Assembly (NCBI RefSeq): GCF_000364445.2
Contig: NZ_CP043538.1
Location: 2,859,612-2,923,611 of the forward strand
DNA: 64,000 bases
DNA from: Methylobacterium mesophilicum SR1.6/6
GTDB taxonomy: Bacteria; Pseudomonadota; Alphaproteobacteria; Rhizobiales; Beijerinckiaceae
Direction of reading: 5' to 3'
The position numbers and the translations under genes were made by a program. Shown piece by piece: positions 38,186 through 46,502 of this stretch. Below the pieces are notes generated by a model. That model was given only the letters and a program-made list of their open reading frames with translations, was not told where the DNA came from and searched no databases. Position 1 is the stretch's first letter. Each line of letters opens with the position of its first letter.

Positions 38186-38617
38186 ATGCCCCTTTACTTC
38201 GCTTACGGCGCCAACATGGATGCCGCCGCGATGGCCCTGCGCTGCCCGGTTTCGCGGCTGATCGGCGGCGCGCATCGGCCGGGCTATCGCTTCATCATCA
38301 TGCGGGAGGGCTACGCCTCGGTGGTTCGCGATCCCCGGCGCACCGTCTGGGGCGTTCTGTGGGAACTCGCCAGCGCGGACATCCCGGCTCTCGACCGCTA
38401 CGAGGGCGTCGCGGGCGGCCTCTACACGAAGGCCGCGCTGCCGATCCGGACGCCCGACGGCGTCAGGCGGGCGCTGATCTATCTGGGTTGCTCCACCGCA
38501 CCGGGCCGTCCGCGGCCGGGCTACCTCGAAGCGGTCGTCGCCGCGGCACGCGCGGCGCAGCTGCCGCCGGCCTACATCCGCGAACTCAGCAGTTGGGCGC
38601 GGGGTCTGCCGGGCTGA
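38186..38617 (+). CDS. Gamma-glutamylcyclotransferase-like (AIG2/GGCT) protein
   Basis: A 143-residue protein. It begins MPLYFAYGANMD, the YGSN-like phosphate/substrate loop of the GGCT superfamily, and contains LDRYEGV, where the glutamate is the usual catalytic residue. Members act on gamma-glutamyl amines or related amides; the exact substrate is unknown. ATG at 38186 is chosen because it opens the conserved motif. An in-frame frame upstream is arginine-rich and not plausible as coding. Confidence 0.78.
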   Translation: MPLYFAYGANMDAAAMALRCPVSRLIGGAHRPGYRFIIMREGYASVVRDPRRTVWGVLWELASADIPALDRYEGVAGGLYTKAALPIRTPDGVRRALIYLGCSTAPGRPRPGYLEAVVAAARAAQLPPAYIRELSSWARGLPG

Positions 38618-38760
38618 GCTGCGGAGAACTGGTACGCGACATGCTTCTCCAGATCGGCTGGAGGACGAGCGGCAGCGCCGCGCCCGCCCAGCGATCCGTG
38701 ATGCGCGGCGCGCCCGTCGGTCAATGGCGACCGGCCTGCGCCTGCGAGGGAGCATTGTGC

Positions 38761-39609
38761 ATGTCGTATCTGGCGCCCGCCGATTTCGTGAAGAAGGCCG
38801 TCGACTCCGGTGAGGCGAAGGTTTTCATGGCGACCAAGGACACCTTCATCCGGGCCTACATGGCCGGCGCGATCCTGGCGCTCGCCGCCGCTTTCGCGGT
38901 CACCATCAACCAGACCACCGGTCAGCCGCTCGTCGCCGCCCTGCTGTTCCCGGTCGGCTTCTCGATGCTGTACCTGCTGGGCTACGACCTCTTCACGGGC
39001 GTCTGCGTGCTGACGCCCCTCGCGCTGATCGACAAGCGCCCGGGCGTCACGGTGGCCGGCATCGCCCGCAACTGGACGTTGGTGTTCTTCGGCAACTTCG
39101 CGGGCGCGCTGACCACGGCCGTGATGATGTCGATCGTCTTCACGTTCGGCTTCGCCACGGAGCCGAACGCCGTCGGCAAGCTGATCGCCGGGATCGGCGA
39201 GGCCCGGACGCTCGGCTACGAGAAGTACGGCGCCTCCGGCATGCTGACGCTCTTCGTCCGTGCCATGATGTGCAATTGGATGGTCTCCACCGGCGTCATC
39301 GGCGCCATGCTGTCGACCTCGGTGCCCGGCAAGGTGATTGCCATGTGGATGCCCATCACGGTGTTCTTCTTCATGACCTTCGAGCACTCCGTCGTGAACA
39401 TGTTCCTGTTCCCGTCGGCGATCCTCATGGGCGGCCACCTCACCGTCATGGACTACCTGCTTTGGAACGAGATACCGACCCTGCTCGGCAACATCGTCGG
39501 CGGCCTCGCCTTCACCGGGCTGATGCTCTACTCGACGCACGTGCGGACCGGCGCCAGCCGTCCGGCGGCGGTGTCGTCGGGCCTGCGCCATCCGATGGCG
39601 GCCGAGTAA
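38761..39609 (+). CDS. Formate/nitrite transporter family channel
   Basis: A 282-residue FNT-family inner-membrane protein with six membrane helices. Typical features are the N-terminal LAPADFVKKAVDSGEAKVF, FVRAMMCNWMVSTGVIGAM with the central Asn region, and FEHSVVNMFLFPSAILMGG, whose His gates anion passage. It most likely moves formate, a central methylotrophic intermediate; nitrite is an alternative. ATG 38761 is favoured over upstream frames. A hairpin follows 11 bases after the stop. Confidence 0.88.
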   Translation: MSYLAPADFVKKAVDSGEAKVFMATKDTFIRAYMAGAILALAAAFAVTINQTTGQPLVAALLFPVGFSMLYLLGYDLFTGVCVLTPLALIDKRPGVTVAGIARNWTLVFFGNFAGALTTAVMMSIVFTFGFATEPNAVGKLIAGIGEARTLGYEKYGASGMLTLFVRAMMCNWMVSTGVIGAMLSTSVPGKVIAMWMPITVFFFMTFEHSVVNMFLFPSAILMGGHLTVMDYLLWNEIPTLLGNIVGGLAFTGLMLYSTHVRTGASRPAAVSSGLRHPMAAE

Positions 39610-39619
39610 GCTCCGAGAA

Positions 39620-39640
39620 GGCCCGCGCGCCGCGCGGGCC
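39620..39640 (+). terminator. Hairpin after the formate channel gene
   Basis: GGCCCGCGC and GCGCGGGCC form a perfect 9-bp stem with a three-base loop. No T-run follows, as is common in this GC-rich genome. Confidence 0.55.
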
Positions 39641-39897
39641 GCTCACCGCGCGGCGCCGACATCTCCGTGCTACCCATGTTGTCATCGCTGGACGCGGCAA
39701 GCGCGCCCGGACCCCAGGCGTAGGCGTTCACGAGCGTACACGCGCTGCGCGCCTGCACGCCGATCTCCGGCCTGTCCATTGAGCACTGTCGCTCCCGCGC
39801 CAAGCCTTCGCGATGATGCGGGTTGGAGAGAGCATCGAAACCCCCTATCGCGGGCGACCGTCGTCGCAGGCCAGATGCGAAAGGGGAGGGGCTCCGG

Positions 39898-40182
39898 ATG
39901 AGCGACACGCGGACCGTCTCGGTCATCATCAGGGGCCGCGTTCAGGGCGTGTCCTACCGCGTCTGGACCCAGTCCGAGGCCCTGGCCCGCGGGCTCCGCG
40001 GCTTCGTGCGCAACCGCGACGACGGTTCGGTCGAGGCGCAGTTCAGCGGATCCCCAGACGCCGTCGCGCAGATGGAAGACCTCTGCCGGTCCGGCCCGCC
40101 CGGGGCGCGTGTCTCCGACGTCGAGATCCGTGAGCGCAGCGACGTCACACCGCCGGAGGGCTTTGAGATCCTGCGCGGTTGA
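39898..40182 (+). CDS. acyP: Acylphosphatase
   Basis: A 94-residue protein with the family signature GRVQGVSYR, catalytic Arg21, and Asn39 in GFVRNRDDGSVEA. It hydrolyses acyl phosphates such as carbamoyl or acetyl phosphate in the cytosol. ATG at 39898 opens the conserved core and has GGGGAGGGG nearby; an in-frame extension to 39823 is polar and unlikely. Confidence 0.9.
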   Translation: MSDTRTVSVIIRGRVQGVSYRVWTQSEALARGLRGFVRNRDDGSVEAQFSGSPDAVAQMEDLCRSGPPGARVSDVEIRERSDVTPPEGFEILRG

Positions 40183-40270
40183 GTCCCAGGAGGCGCGCCG
40201 GACGGGTTCTGAACCGGCCTGCAGGCTGATATGGCACTGCGGCCCCTCGCGAAACCGCCGTCCGGAGATC

Positions 40271-41032
40271 ATGAACGACCTGTCCGTCGGCAGCACTGCC
40301 TTCTCGCCCCTGGACCTCGGGGCACTACTCTACTTCATCCTCGCCTGGATGGCGTACGGGCTCTCCGTGGGCCGGCTTCGCGGGCGCATGGTGTCGCTCA
40401 GCCAGGTCATGAATGGCCATCGCTACAACTGGGCGCGGCAGATCATCGGCCGCGAGAACCGGGTGGTCGATACCCAGATCAACGCCTCCCTGCAGAACGG
40501 CACCGCGTTCTTCGCCTCGACCTCCCTCATCGCCCTCGGATCGGTGCTGACCCTGTCGCGCTCCGGCGACGATGTCCTGAACCTGTTCGCGACACTGCCC
40601 TTCGGCACGGTCGCCAATCGCCTGACCTGGGAGCTGAAAGTCGCCGGGCTGGCTGTGGTCTTCGTCTACGCCTTCTTCAAGTTCGCCTGGGCCTATCGCC
40701 TCTTCAACTACGCGGCGATCCTGCTTGGAGCCGTGCCGTCGAAGGGTTCTGGGGCGAGCGAGACCGAGATGCTGCGGGCGGTGCGCCGACTCGCGGCGAT
40801 GAACGTGAGCGCAGGCCGGCATTTCGCCCGGGGACAGCGGGCCTTCTTCTTCGCGTTGGCCTATCTGGGCTGGTTCGTGAGCCCCTACGTGCTCTTCGTT
40901 TCGACGACCGCGGTGGTGATCATCATGTGGCGGCGGCAATTCGCTTCCGAGATCCGGAAGGCGCTGCTGGAGGCGGGCGAGGGTCCTCACGAGGGACCGC
41001 TTCCCGTGGCGGCGGAGGAGACTTGGTCATGA
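40271..41032 (+). CDS. DUF599 membrane protein
   Basis: A 253-residue inner-membrane protein with about four hydrophobic segments (LGALLYFILAWMAYGLS, FFASTSLIALGSVLTL, AGLAVVFVYAFFKFAWAY, YLGWFVSPYVLFVSTTAVVII). The motif FKFAWAYRLFNY and the early R-G-R-M-V segment match the DUF599 family. Function is unknown. Its stop overlaps the next start by 4 bases, so the two are translated together. Confidence 0.8.
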   Translation: MNDLSVGSTAFSPLDLGALLYFILAWMAYGLSVGRLRGRMVSLSQVMNGHRYNWARQIIGRENRVVDTQINASLQNGTAFFASTSLIALGSVLTLSRSGDDVLNLFATLPFGTVANRLTWELKVAGLAVVFVYAFFKFAWAYRLFNYAAILLGAVPSKGSGASETEMLRAVRRLAAMNVSAGRHFARGQRAFFFALAYLGWFVSPYVLFVSTTAVVIIMWRRQFASEIRKALLEAGEGPHEGPLPVAAEETWS

Positions 41033-41331
41033 CCGACGGCAGGCCGGACGATGCGGCGATCGAGGCTGCGATGCTCGGCCTGGTGGCCGAACGCGGCGCC
41101 GACAAGACCGTGTGCCCCTCCGAGGTGGCGCGGGCCCTCGGCGGGCCGCATCCGGACGGCTGGGGACCGCTGATGCAGCCCGTCCGCCGGGTGGCCGTGC
41201 GCCTCGCCCATGCGGGTCGGATCGCGATCCTGCGGAAGGGGAAGCGGGTCGACCCGGACGATTTCCGCGGGATCTATCGGCTCGGCTGGCCGGCCGGCGC
41301 CTCCGGGCCGGGAAGCCAGTCCGGCGTGTAG
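41029..41331 (+). CDS. DUF3253 protein (winged-helix-like)
   Basis: A 100-residue basic protein. VCPSEVARAL, MQPVRRVAVRLAHAGRIAILRKGK and FRGIYRLG are the hallmarks of DUF3253, which is predicted to fold as a small winged helix. It may bind nucleic acid; no target is known. Its 3' end overlaps the convergent YdcF-like gene by 58 bases, which is unusual for this compact window and may mean one of the two ends is mis-set. Confidence 0.75.
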   Translation: MTDGRPDDAAIEAAMLGLVAERGADKTVCPSEVARALGGPHPDGWGPLMQPVRRVAVRLAHAGRIAILRKGKRVDPDDFRGIYRLGWPAGASGPGSQSGV

Positions 41332-42095
41332 CCCGACCAGCGATAGGCCAGGAGGCCGATCCATTCCTTCACGGCGAGGTCGAGCTGGAGCAATCCGTCC
41401 GAGGCGAAGCCGTTGAAGCGGGTGATATCCCCCCACCCACGGGTCCGGTAATCCACCGGAAAGGCGTCGACCGTGAAGCCGGCCTGCCGAAAACAGCCGA
41501 CGGCTCGGGGCATGTGCCAGGCCGAGGTCACGAGCAGCCAGCGTTCCTCCGGCTTCGGCTGGACCAGGGCGGCCGAGAACGCGGCGTTCTCATGCGTGTT
41601 GCGCGACCGGTTCTCCAGGATGAGGCGCGTGCGCGGAACGCCAATGACGTCCGCCTGACGGCTCACGATGTCGGCCTCGGCGATACCGCCGCCAATGAAG
41701 CCGCTGCCGCCCGAGAAGACGAGGCGCGTGCCGGGAAAGCGCCGGGCCAGATCGGCAAGATAGATCGGACGTTCGCCGGCATCGTTGACGACGACCTGGG
41801 CCCGCGCCTCCGACAGGCCTGCCTCGATCCCGCCGCCGAGCACGATGATCCCGGTCGGCGCAGGCCCGTCCGCCGGGTAGGGCGGAAAGCGCTGCTCCAG
41901 CGGCAGCAGCACCATCTCCGACAGCGGTGATAGCCCGCCCAGCCCGAGGCCGAGCGCGCCCAGGAACGCGAGTCCGATCCCGATTCGCCGCAGCCGTGTC
42001 ACCGCGGCGAGAGACAGCCCGGCGAGGCTCGCGAAGATCAGGAAGTTCGATGGTGTGATGAGGAAGTAGATCCCCTTCGAGAGCGGGAAGAACAC
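41274..42095 (-). CDS. YdcF family (DUF218) membrane protein
   Basis: A 273-residue protein. Two N-terminal membrane segments (YFLITPSNFLIFASLAGL, GIGLAFLGALGLGLG) precede a DUF218 domain: IIVLGGGIEAG, TRLVFSGGSG, ENRSRNTHENA, WLLVTSAWHMPRA. The fold is DUF218/YdcF, found in ElyC and SanA, proteins tied to envelope and lipid-carrier homeostasis. GTG at 42095 follows the RraA-like stop by 4 bases, so it ends the epmA operon. Confidence 0.82.
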   Translation of the reverse strand: MFFPLSKGIYFLITPSNFLIFASLAGLSLAAVTRLRRIGIGLAFLGALGLGLGGLSPLSEMVLLPLEQRFPPYPADGPAPTGIIVLGGGIEAGLSEARAQVVVNDAGERPIYLADLARRFPGTRLVFSGGSGFIGGGIAEADIVSRQADVIGVPRTRLILENRSRNTHENAAFSAALVQPKPEERWLLVTSAWHMPRAVGCFRQAGFTVDAFPVDYRTRGWGDITRFNGFASDGLLQLDLAVKEWIGLLAYRWSGYTPDWLPGPEAPAGQPSR

Positions 42096-42099
42096 GGCG

Positions 42100-42747
42100 T
42101 CAGGCCGGTTTGGTCTCAGCCTCGAAACGGGCGAGGGCCGCCGCATCCGGCGGCAGAAGGCTCGCGAGCGTCTCACCCTTCTCGACCTCGCGCTGGATCC
42201 AGAGATCGAGCCGCTGCTGCTCCACCGCCTCCAGCGCGATCCGTTCGGCAAGACTGACAGGCAGGGTGACGATGCCGCCTTCCGCGCAGACCACGATATC
42301 GCCCGGATGGAACGCTGCGCCGCCGCACGTCACGGGTTCCTGCGTGGCGACGAGCGCCAAGGCGCCGCTGGTGGCTTCCGGTGCGGACCAGACCGGCAGG
42401 CCGACTTCGTCCGGCAGAGCGGCATCGGTGACGAGCCCGACGACGCCGCCCTGCGCAAGCCGCGCCGCCAGGATCGATCCGAAGGGCAGGGGGAGACCTG
42501 AGCCGGCGGCGTCGATGACCACGATCGCGCCCTCCGGGACGCCATCGATCGCGGCGGCAACGTCGCCCGCCCCATCGTCGCGGGCCGGGATCATCCGCAG
42601 CGTGTAGGCCACGCCGATCGCGCTGCCGCCCCGACCGGAGAGCCCGCGCGGACTGAACGCGCGCACGCCGGCCCGCATCAGGGCACGGGTGAGACTTGCC
42701 GGCGTCACGGCGGAGAGCGCGTCGCGCAGCGTCGGGTCGATCGCCAT
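42100..42747 (-). CDS. RraA-like (DlpA/HMG aldolase fold) protein
   Basis: A 215-residue protein of the RraA/4-hydroxy-4-methyl-2-oxoglutarate aldolase superfamily. GVAYTLRMIPARDD, GAIVVIDAAGSG, SILAARLAQGGVVGLVTDAALPDE and GDIVVCAEGGIV are the family landmarks. The usual GxxxDGxxRD reads GLVTDAALPDE, so the arginine that binds substrate in the aldolases is missing; aldolase activity is doubtful. It lies 85 bases downstream of the GST gene in the same direction. Confidence 0.8.
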   Translation of the reverse strand: MAIDPTLRDALSAVTPASLTRALMRAGVRAFSPRGLSGRGGSAIGVAYTLRMIPARDDGAGDVAAAIDGVPEGAIVVIDAAGSGLPLPFGSILAARLAQGGVVGLVTDAALPDEVGLPVWSAPEATSGALALVATQEPVTCGGAAFHPGDIVVCAEGGIVTLPVSLAERIALEAVEQQRLDLWIQREVEKGETLASLLPPDAAALARFEAETKPA

Positions 42748-42832
42748 CAGGGGCTCCGTAAGGGCGTCCGCAGGGGCGGCGCGCCTTGCCAAGGTGTATC
42801 GCGTCGGGCCGGAGGCAAGCCCGTGGGCGGTC

Positions 42833-43444
42833 TCAGCCGACCGGCTCGCCCAAGGCCTGCGCGGCGCCGGGGCGGGCGGCGATGCGATCGTACCAGCATC
42901 GCAGGGCCGAGCGTTCCACACGCTCCGCTGGCAGGTTGAGCCAGCGATGCGCCGCGCAGCCGAGGGCGATATCGGCGATGCCGAAGCAATCGCCCACGAC
43001 GTAGTCCCGGTCGGTGAGATGCCGGTCGAGGATCGCCGCCATGGCCTCGCTCTTCGTGAGCGAGGCCGCGATCAGGTTTCGATCCGGATCCGCCGACCGG
43101 AAGAGCTGCCAGAAGGCGTCGCGCATCGCCGGCGTGAAGCTCGTCGCCTGCCAATCGACCCATTGCTCGACATGGGCCCGCCGGTGCGGGTCCTGGGGCA
43201 GCGCCAGGGCCGGGCTGTTTGCCGCAAGATGGCGCAGGATCGCGTTCGATTCCCAGAGTACGAAGCCGTCCTCCTCAAGGGTCGGGACAAGGCCGTTCGG
43301 GTTGAGGGCGCGGTAGGCCGGATCGTTGACGACGCCGTGCGCGCCGCCCGCCTCGATCCGCTCGTAGGCGAGACCGGCCTCGTCCAGGCCCCAGACCGCC
43401 TTCTGCACGTTCACCGAGGTGAGCCGTCCCCAGAGCCTGCGCAT
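42833..43444 (-). CDS. Glutathione S-transferase family protein
   Basis: A 203-residue cytosolic protein with an N-terminal thioredoxin-fold domain (SVNVQKAVWGLDEAGLAYE, NPNGLVPTLEEDGFVLWESNAI) and an all-helical C-terminal domain. The conserved cis-proline and the glutathione gamma-glutamyl site (WESNAI) are visible. Substrate unknown. ATG 43444 gives a 4-base gap from epmB; a GTG at 43465 would overlap epmB and add seven residues. Confidence 0.85.
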   Translation of the reverse strand: MRRLWGRLTSVNVQKAVWGLDEAGLAYERIEAGGAHGVVNDPAYRALNPNGLVPTLEEDGFVLWESNAILRHLAANSPALALPQDPHRRAHVEQWVDWQATSFTPAMRDAFWQLFRSADPDRNLIAASLTKSEAMAAILDRHLTDRDYVVGDCFGIADIALGCAAHRWLNLPAERVERSALRCWYDRIAARPGAAQALGEPVG

Positions 43445-43448
43445 GGCC

Positions 43449-44504
43449 TCAACGATCTCCGTCACGCTTCGGCGGATAGCGATGCTCGCATCCGTTCGGA
43501 TCGGTCACCCGCAAGCCGTCCTCGACCTCGTGCAAGTAGCCGGGTCCGATCGGGACCTTGCCATGGCCGCCGGGGATGTCGAGCACGTAGGTTGGCTGCG
43601 CGAGGCCTGAGAGCCGGCCGCGCAGCGACCGCATCAGCGCCTGCCCGTCCGCGACGCTCGTGCGCAGGTGTCCGGTCCCCGGCGCGAGGTCGCCCTGGTG
43701 CAGGTAATAGGGCTTGATCCGGTTCTCGACGAAGGCGCGCATCAGCGCCTCGAGGGTCGCCGGGTCGTCGTTGATCCCGCGCAGCAGCACCGATTGGCTG
43801 ACGAGGGGGATCCCGGCATCGACCAGTCGGGCGCAGGCCGCCCGGGCGTCCGGCGTGAACTCGCGGGGATGGTTGGCGTGGAGCGCCACGAAGACCGCGC
43901 CGCGAAAACGTCTCAGCGCCTCCACGAGGTCGGCGCCGACGAGGTCGGGCTTCACCACGGGCACGCGGGTGTGGATCCGCATCACCCGAACATGCTCGAT
44001 AGAAGCCAGGCGCGCCGCAATGCTGCCAAGCCGCCGGCTGGAGAGGGCGAACGGATCGCCGCCGGTGAGCACCACCTCCCAGATCCGCGCATCCCGGGCG
44101 ATGTAGGCCAGGGCCTCCTCGAGGTCGGCGTCGCTCAATGTTCCGAGGCCGTTCGGGCCGACCATTTCCCGGCGGAAGCAGAAACGGCAATAGACCGGGC
44201 AGACGTGAAGGGGCTTGAGGAGCACGCGGTCGGGATAGCGATGGACGATCCCGGTGACCGGCGAATGGGCACCGTCGCCGATCGGGTCGGCCCGCTCCTC
44301 CGGTTCCGTGACGCATTCCTGCGGACTCGGCAGGAACTGGCGGGCAATCGGGTCGTCGGCGGCCTCGGGATCGATCAGCTCGGCCATGTCGGGCGTGACC
44401 GAGACGGCGTAGCGGGTGAGCACCGCCTGGAGGGCCTCGGCCTCCGCGTCGGAGACGAGCCCGGCCGCGAGCAGATCGTCGGCGCTGCGCAGGATACGGT
44501 TCAC
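43449..44504 (-). CDS. epmB: EF-P beta-lysylation protein EpmB (radical SAM lysine 2,3-aminomutase)
   Basis: A 351-residue radical-SAM enzyme of the KamA family. The iron-sulfur cluster motif is Cys102, Cys106 and Cys109 (HVCPVYCRFCFR). It lacks the long C-terminal PLP domain of clostridial aminomutases, like E. coli EpmB. It converts alpha-lysine to (R)-beta-lysine for transfer to EF-P. It overlaps epmA by 4 bases, with efp divergent from that operon, which fixes the assignment. Confidence 0.92.
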   Translation of the reverse strand: MNRILRSADDLLAAGLVSDAEAEALQAVLTRYAVSVTPDMAELIDPEAADDPIARQFLPSPQECVTEPEERADPIGDGAHSPVTGIVHRYPDRVLLKPLHVCPVYCRFCFRREMVGPNGLGTLSDADLEEALAYIARDARIWEVVLTGGDPFALSSRRLGSIAARLASIEHVRVMRIHTRVPVVKPDLVGADLVEALRRFRGAVFVALHANHPREFTPDARAACARLVDAGIPLVSQSVLLRGINDDPATLEALMRAFVENRIKPYYLHQGDLAPGTGHLRTSVADGQALMRSLRGRLSGLAQPTYVLDIPGGHGKVPIGPGYLHEVEDGLRVTDPNGCEHRYPPKRDGDR

Positions 44505-45556
44505 GGTGCGGTCCCCACGACCGGCGTCCAGATCACGTCCTCGATGCGGCCGGCGCCGCAGGCCAGCATGGCGAGCCGGTCGAAGCCGAGGGCAATCCCC
44601 GAGGCCTCGGGCATCCGGGCCAAAGCCTGGAGAAATTCCTCGTCGATCGGGTATCGTTCGCCGTAGACCCGGAATTTCTCCGCCATCTCGGCCTCGAAGC
44701 GGCGGCGCTGCTCGTCGGCATCGGTCAGCTCGCCGAAGGCGTTGGCCAGTTCCACCCCGCAGGCGTAGAGCTCGAAGCGCTCGGCCACGCGCGGGTCATG
44801 CGCTGCCGGCCGCGCCAGGGCTGCCTCGCTCACCGGATACTCGCACAGGATCGTCGGGCGGCCGATCCCGAGACACGGCTCGACCCGCGCGACCAGCACC
44901 CGCGAGAACAGGTCCGCCCATGTGTCGTCGGGCGCGACCCGCAGATCCGCGCCGGCGACGGCCGCGGCCAGGGCATCGCGATCCGTCTCACCGGTCGCCA
45001 CGACGGTCGCCAGCAGGTCGATGCCGGCGAGGCGGTCGAAGGCCTCCGCCACGGTCAGCCGTTCCGGCTCAGCGCGCGGATCCGCCTCGCGTCCGCGGAA
45101 AACGAACCGGTGGATGCCGGCGATCTCGGCGGCGAGCCCCAGCAGTGCGGCGCAATCCGTCATCAACTCCGTGTAGGGCGCACCGGACCTGTACCATTCC
45201 AGCATGGTGAATTCGGGATGATGCAGCGGCCCGCGTTCCCGGTTGCGGAATACCCGCGCCACGCTGAACAGCCGCGGCTCGCCCGCCGCCAGCAGCTTCT
45301 TGCAGGCGAATTCCGGCGACGTGTGCAGGTAGAGCGGCGTCCGCGCGCCGCTCGCGCCTAGGGCCTCGGTCGCGAACGCCGCGAGGTGGGCCTCGTTGCC
45401 CGGCGAGACCTGCAGGCAGGCGGCCTCGGCCTCGACGAAGTCGCGGGCCTCGAACCAGGCTCGGAATGCGGCCAGGATCCGGTTGCGCAGGAGCAGCGCC
45501 GGGCGCCGGTCGGCGTGGCGATCCGGCGCCCACCAAGGCGCAGCCGGCGCATTCAT
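44501..45556 (-). CDS. epmA: EF-P--(R)-beta-lysine ligase EpmA
   Basis: A 351-residue class II synthetase core without an anticodon-binding domain, the hallmark of EpmA/GenX/PoxA. Visible motifs are YLHTSPEFACKKLLAAG, ARVFRNRERGPLHHPEFTMLEWY (motif 2), and SGIALGFDRLAMLACG (motif 3). It adenylates beta-lysine and attaches it to a lysine of EF-P. ATG at 45556 is favoured; a start at 45586 would add ten residues. It is divergent from efp by 275 bases that hold no other gene. Confidence 0.93.
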   Translation of the reverse strand: MNAPAAPWWAPDRHADRRPALLLRNRILAAFRAWFEARDFVEAEAACLQVSPGNEAHLAAFATEALGASGARTPLYLHTSPEFACKKLLAAGEPRLFSVARVFRNRERGPLHHPEFTMLEWYRSGAPYTELMTDCAALLGLAAEIAGIHRFVFRGREADPRAEPERLTVAEAFDRLAGIDLLATVVATGETDRDALAAAVAGADLRVAPDDTWADLFSRVLVARVEPCLGIGRPTILCEYPVSEAALARPAAHDPRVAERFELYACGVELANAFGELTDADEQRRRFEAEMAEKFRVYGERYPIDEEFLQALARMPEASGIALGFDRLAMLACGAGRIEDVIWTPVVGTAP

Positions 45557-45831
45557 CGCCGGTCCCCTGATCCAGGCACCGCCCATGCATGACCGCGCGG
45601 GCCCGACTGGCCTAGTGCAGATCGCTGGTTCCCAGGGGCGCTCACTGCACGCTCAATCCTTGGCCCCGCTCGTCAGCCGACGCTGCCGGCCTCATCGCAG
45701 AAGTCGACGCGCCCTCAGCTTCGCACCCGCACGCTGGCAACCGGGCCGCAGATGCGATAGTGGCGGGGTCCGAGATGCAGAGCCCGCGCTTGGCGCGTGC
45801 CGCCCCCCATGTCAATGCAGGACGCCATTCC

Positions 45832-46398
45832 GTGAAGGTGATCGCTTCAACGCTCCGTAAGGGCAACGTCGTCGAGAAGGATGGCAAGCTCTACGTGATC
45901 CTGTTCGCCGAGAACATCCACCCCGGCAAGGGCACCCCGGTCACCCAGCTCGACATGCGCCGCATCACGGACGGCGTGAAGGTGTCGGAACGCTACCGGA
46001 CCACCGAGCAGGTCGAGCGCGCCTTCGTGGAGGATCGCGAGCACACCTTCCTGTACAATGACGGCGAGGGGTTCCACTTCATGAACCCCGAGAACTACGA
46101 GCAGGTCGCCGTACCGGGGGACGTGGTCGGCGACTCGGCACCGTATCTTCAGGAGGGCATGGCGGTGATGCTCTCGAGCCATAACGGCGTCCCGCTGACC
46201 ATCGAGCTGCCGCAGCGCGTGACGCTGGAGGTCTCCGAGACCGAGCCGGTCCTGAAGGGCCAGACGGCCTCGTCCTCCTACAAGCCCGCCACGCTCTCGA
46301 ACGGTGTGCGCACGACGGTGCCGCCCCACATCGCCGCCGGCACCCGCGTCGTCGTCATGACGGCGGACGGCTCGTACGTGGAGCGCGCGAAGGACTGA
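45832..46398 (+). CDS. efp: Translation elongation factor P
   Basis: A 188-residue three-domain EF-P. The modified residue is Lys33 in the loop HPGKGTP, the site of beta-lysylation in E. coli (PGKG at Lys34). It rescues ribosomes stalled at polyproline. Its modifying enzymes EpmA and EpmB are encoded just upstream on the other strand; EpmC, the hydroxylase, is not here. GTG at 45832 opens the conserved VKVIAST; earlier in-frame ATG codons are unlikely. Confidence 0.96.
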   Translation: MKVIASTLRKGNVVEKDGKLYVILFAENIHPGKGTPVTQLDMRRITDGVKVSERYRTTEQVERAFVEDREHTFLYNDGEGFHFMNPENYEQVAVPGDVVGDSAPYLQEGMAVMLSSHNGVPLTIELPQRVTLEVSETEPVLKGQTASSSYKPATLSNGVRTTVPPHIAAGTRVVVMTADGSYVERAKD

Positions 46399-46502
46399 GG
46401 GCGCGTCGGCGCTCTGTTTCCTGACGACTGGATCGCCGGCAGGCCGGTGATGCGCCCTGGTCGACCAGCTTATGGGCCGTCGCCGAATGCTGCAGCGCCC
46501 GA

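Noticed and set aside
45557-45831. Possible RNA gene between epmA and efp.
   Set aside because: No tRNA-like fold or conserved riboswitch element could be seen; treated as a divergent promoter region.
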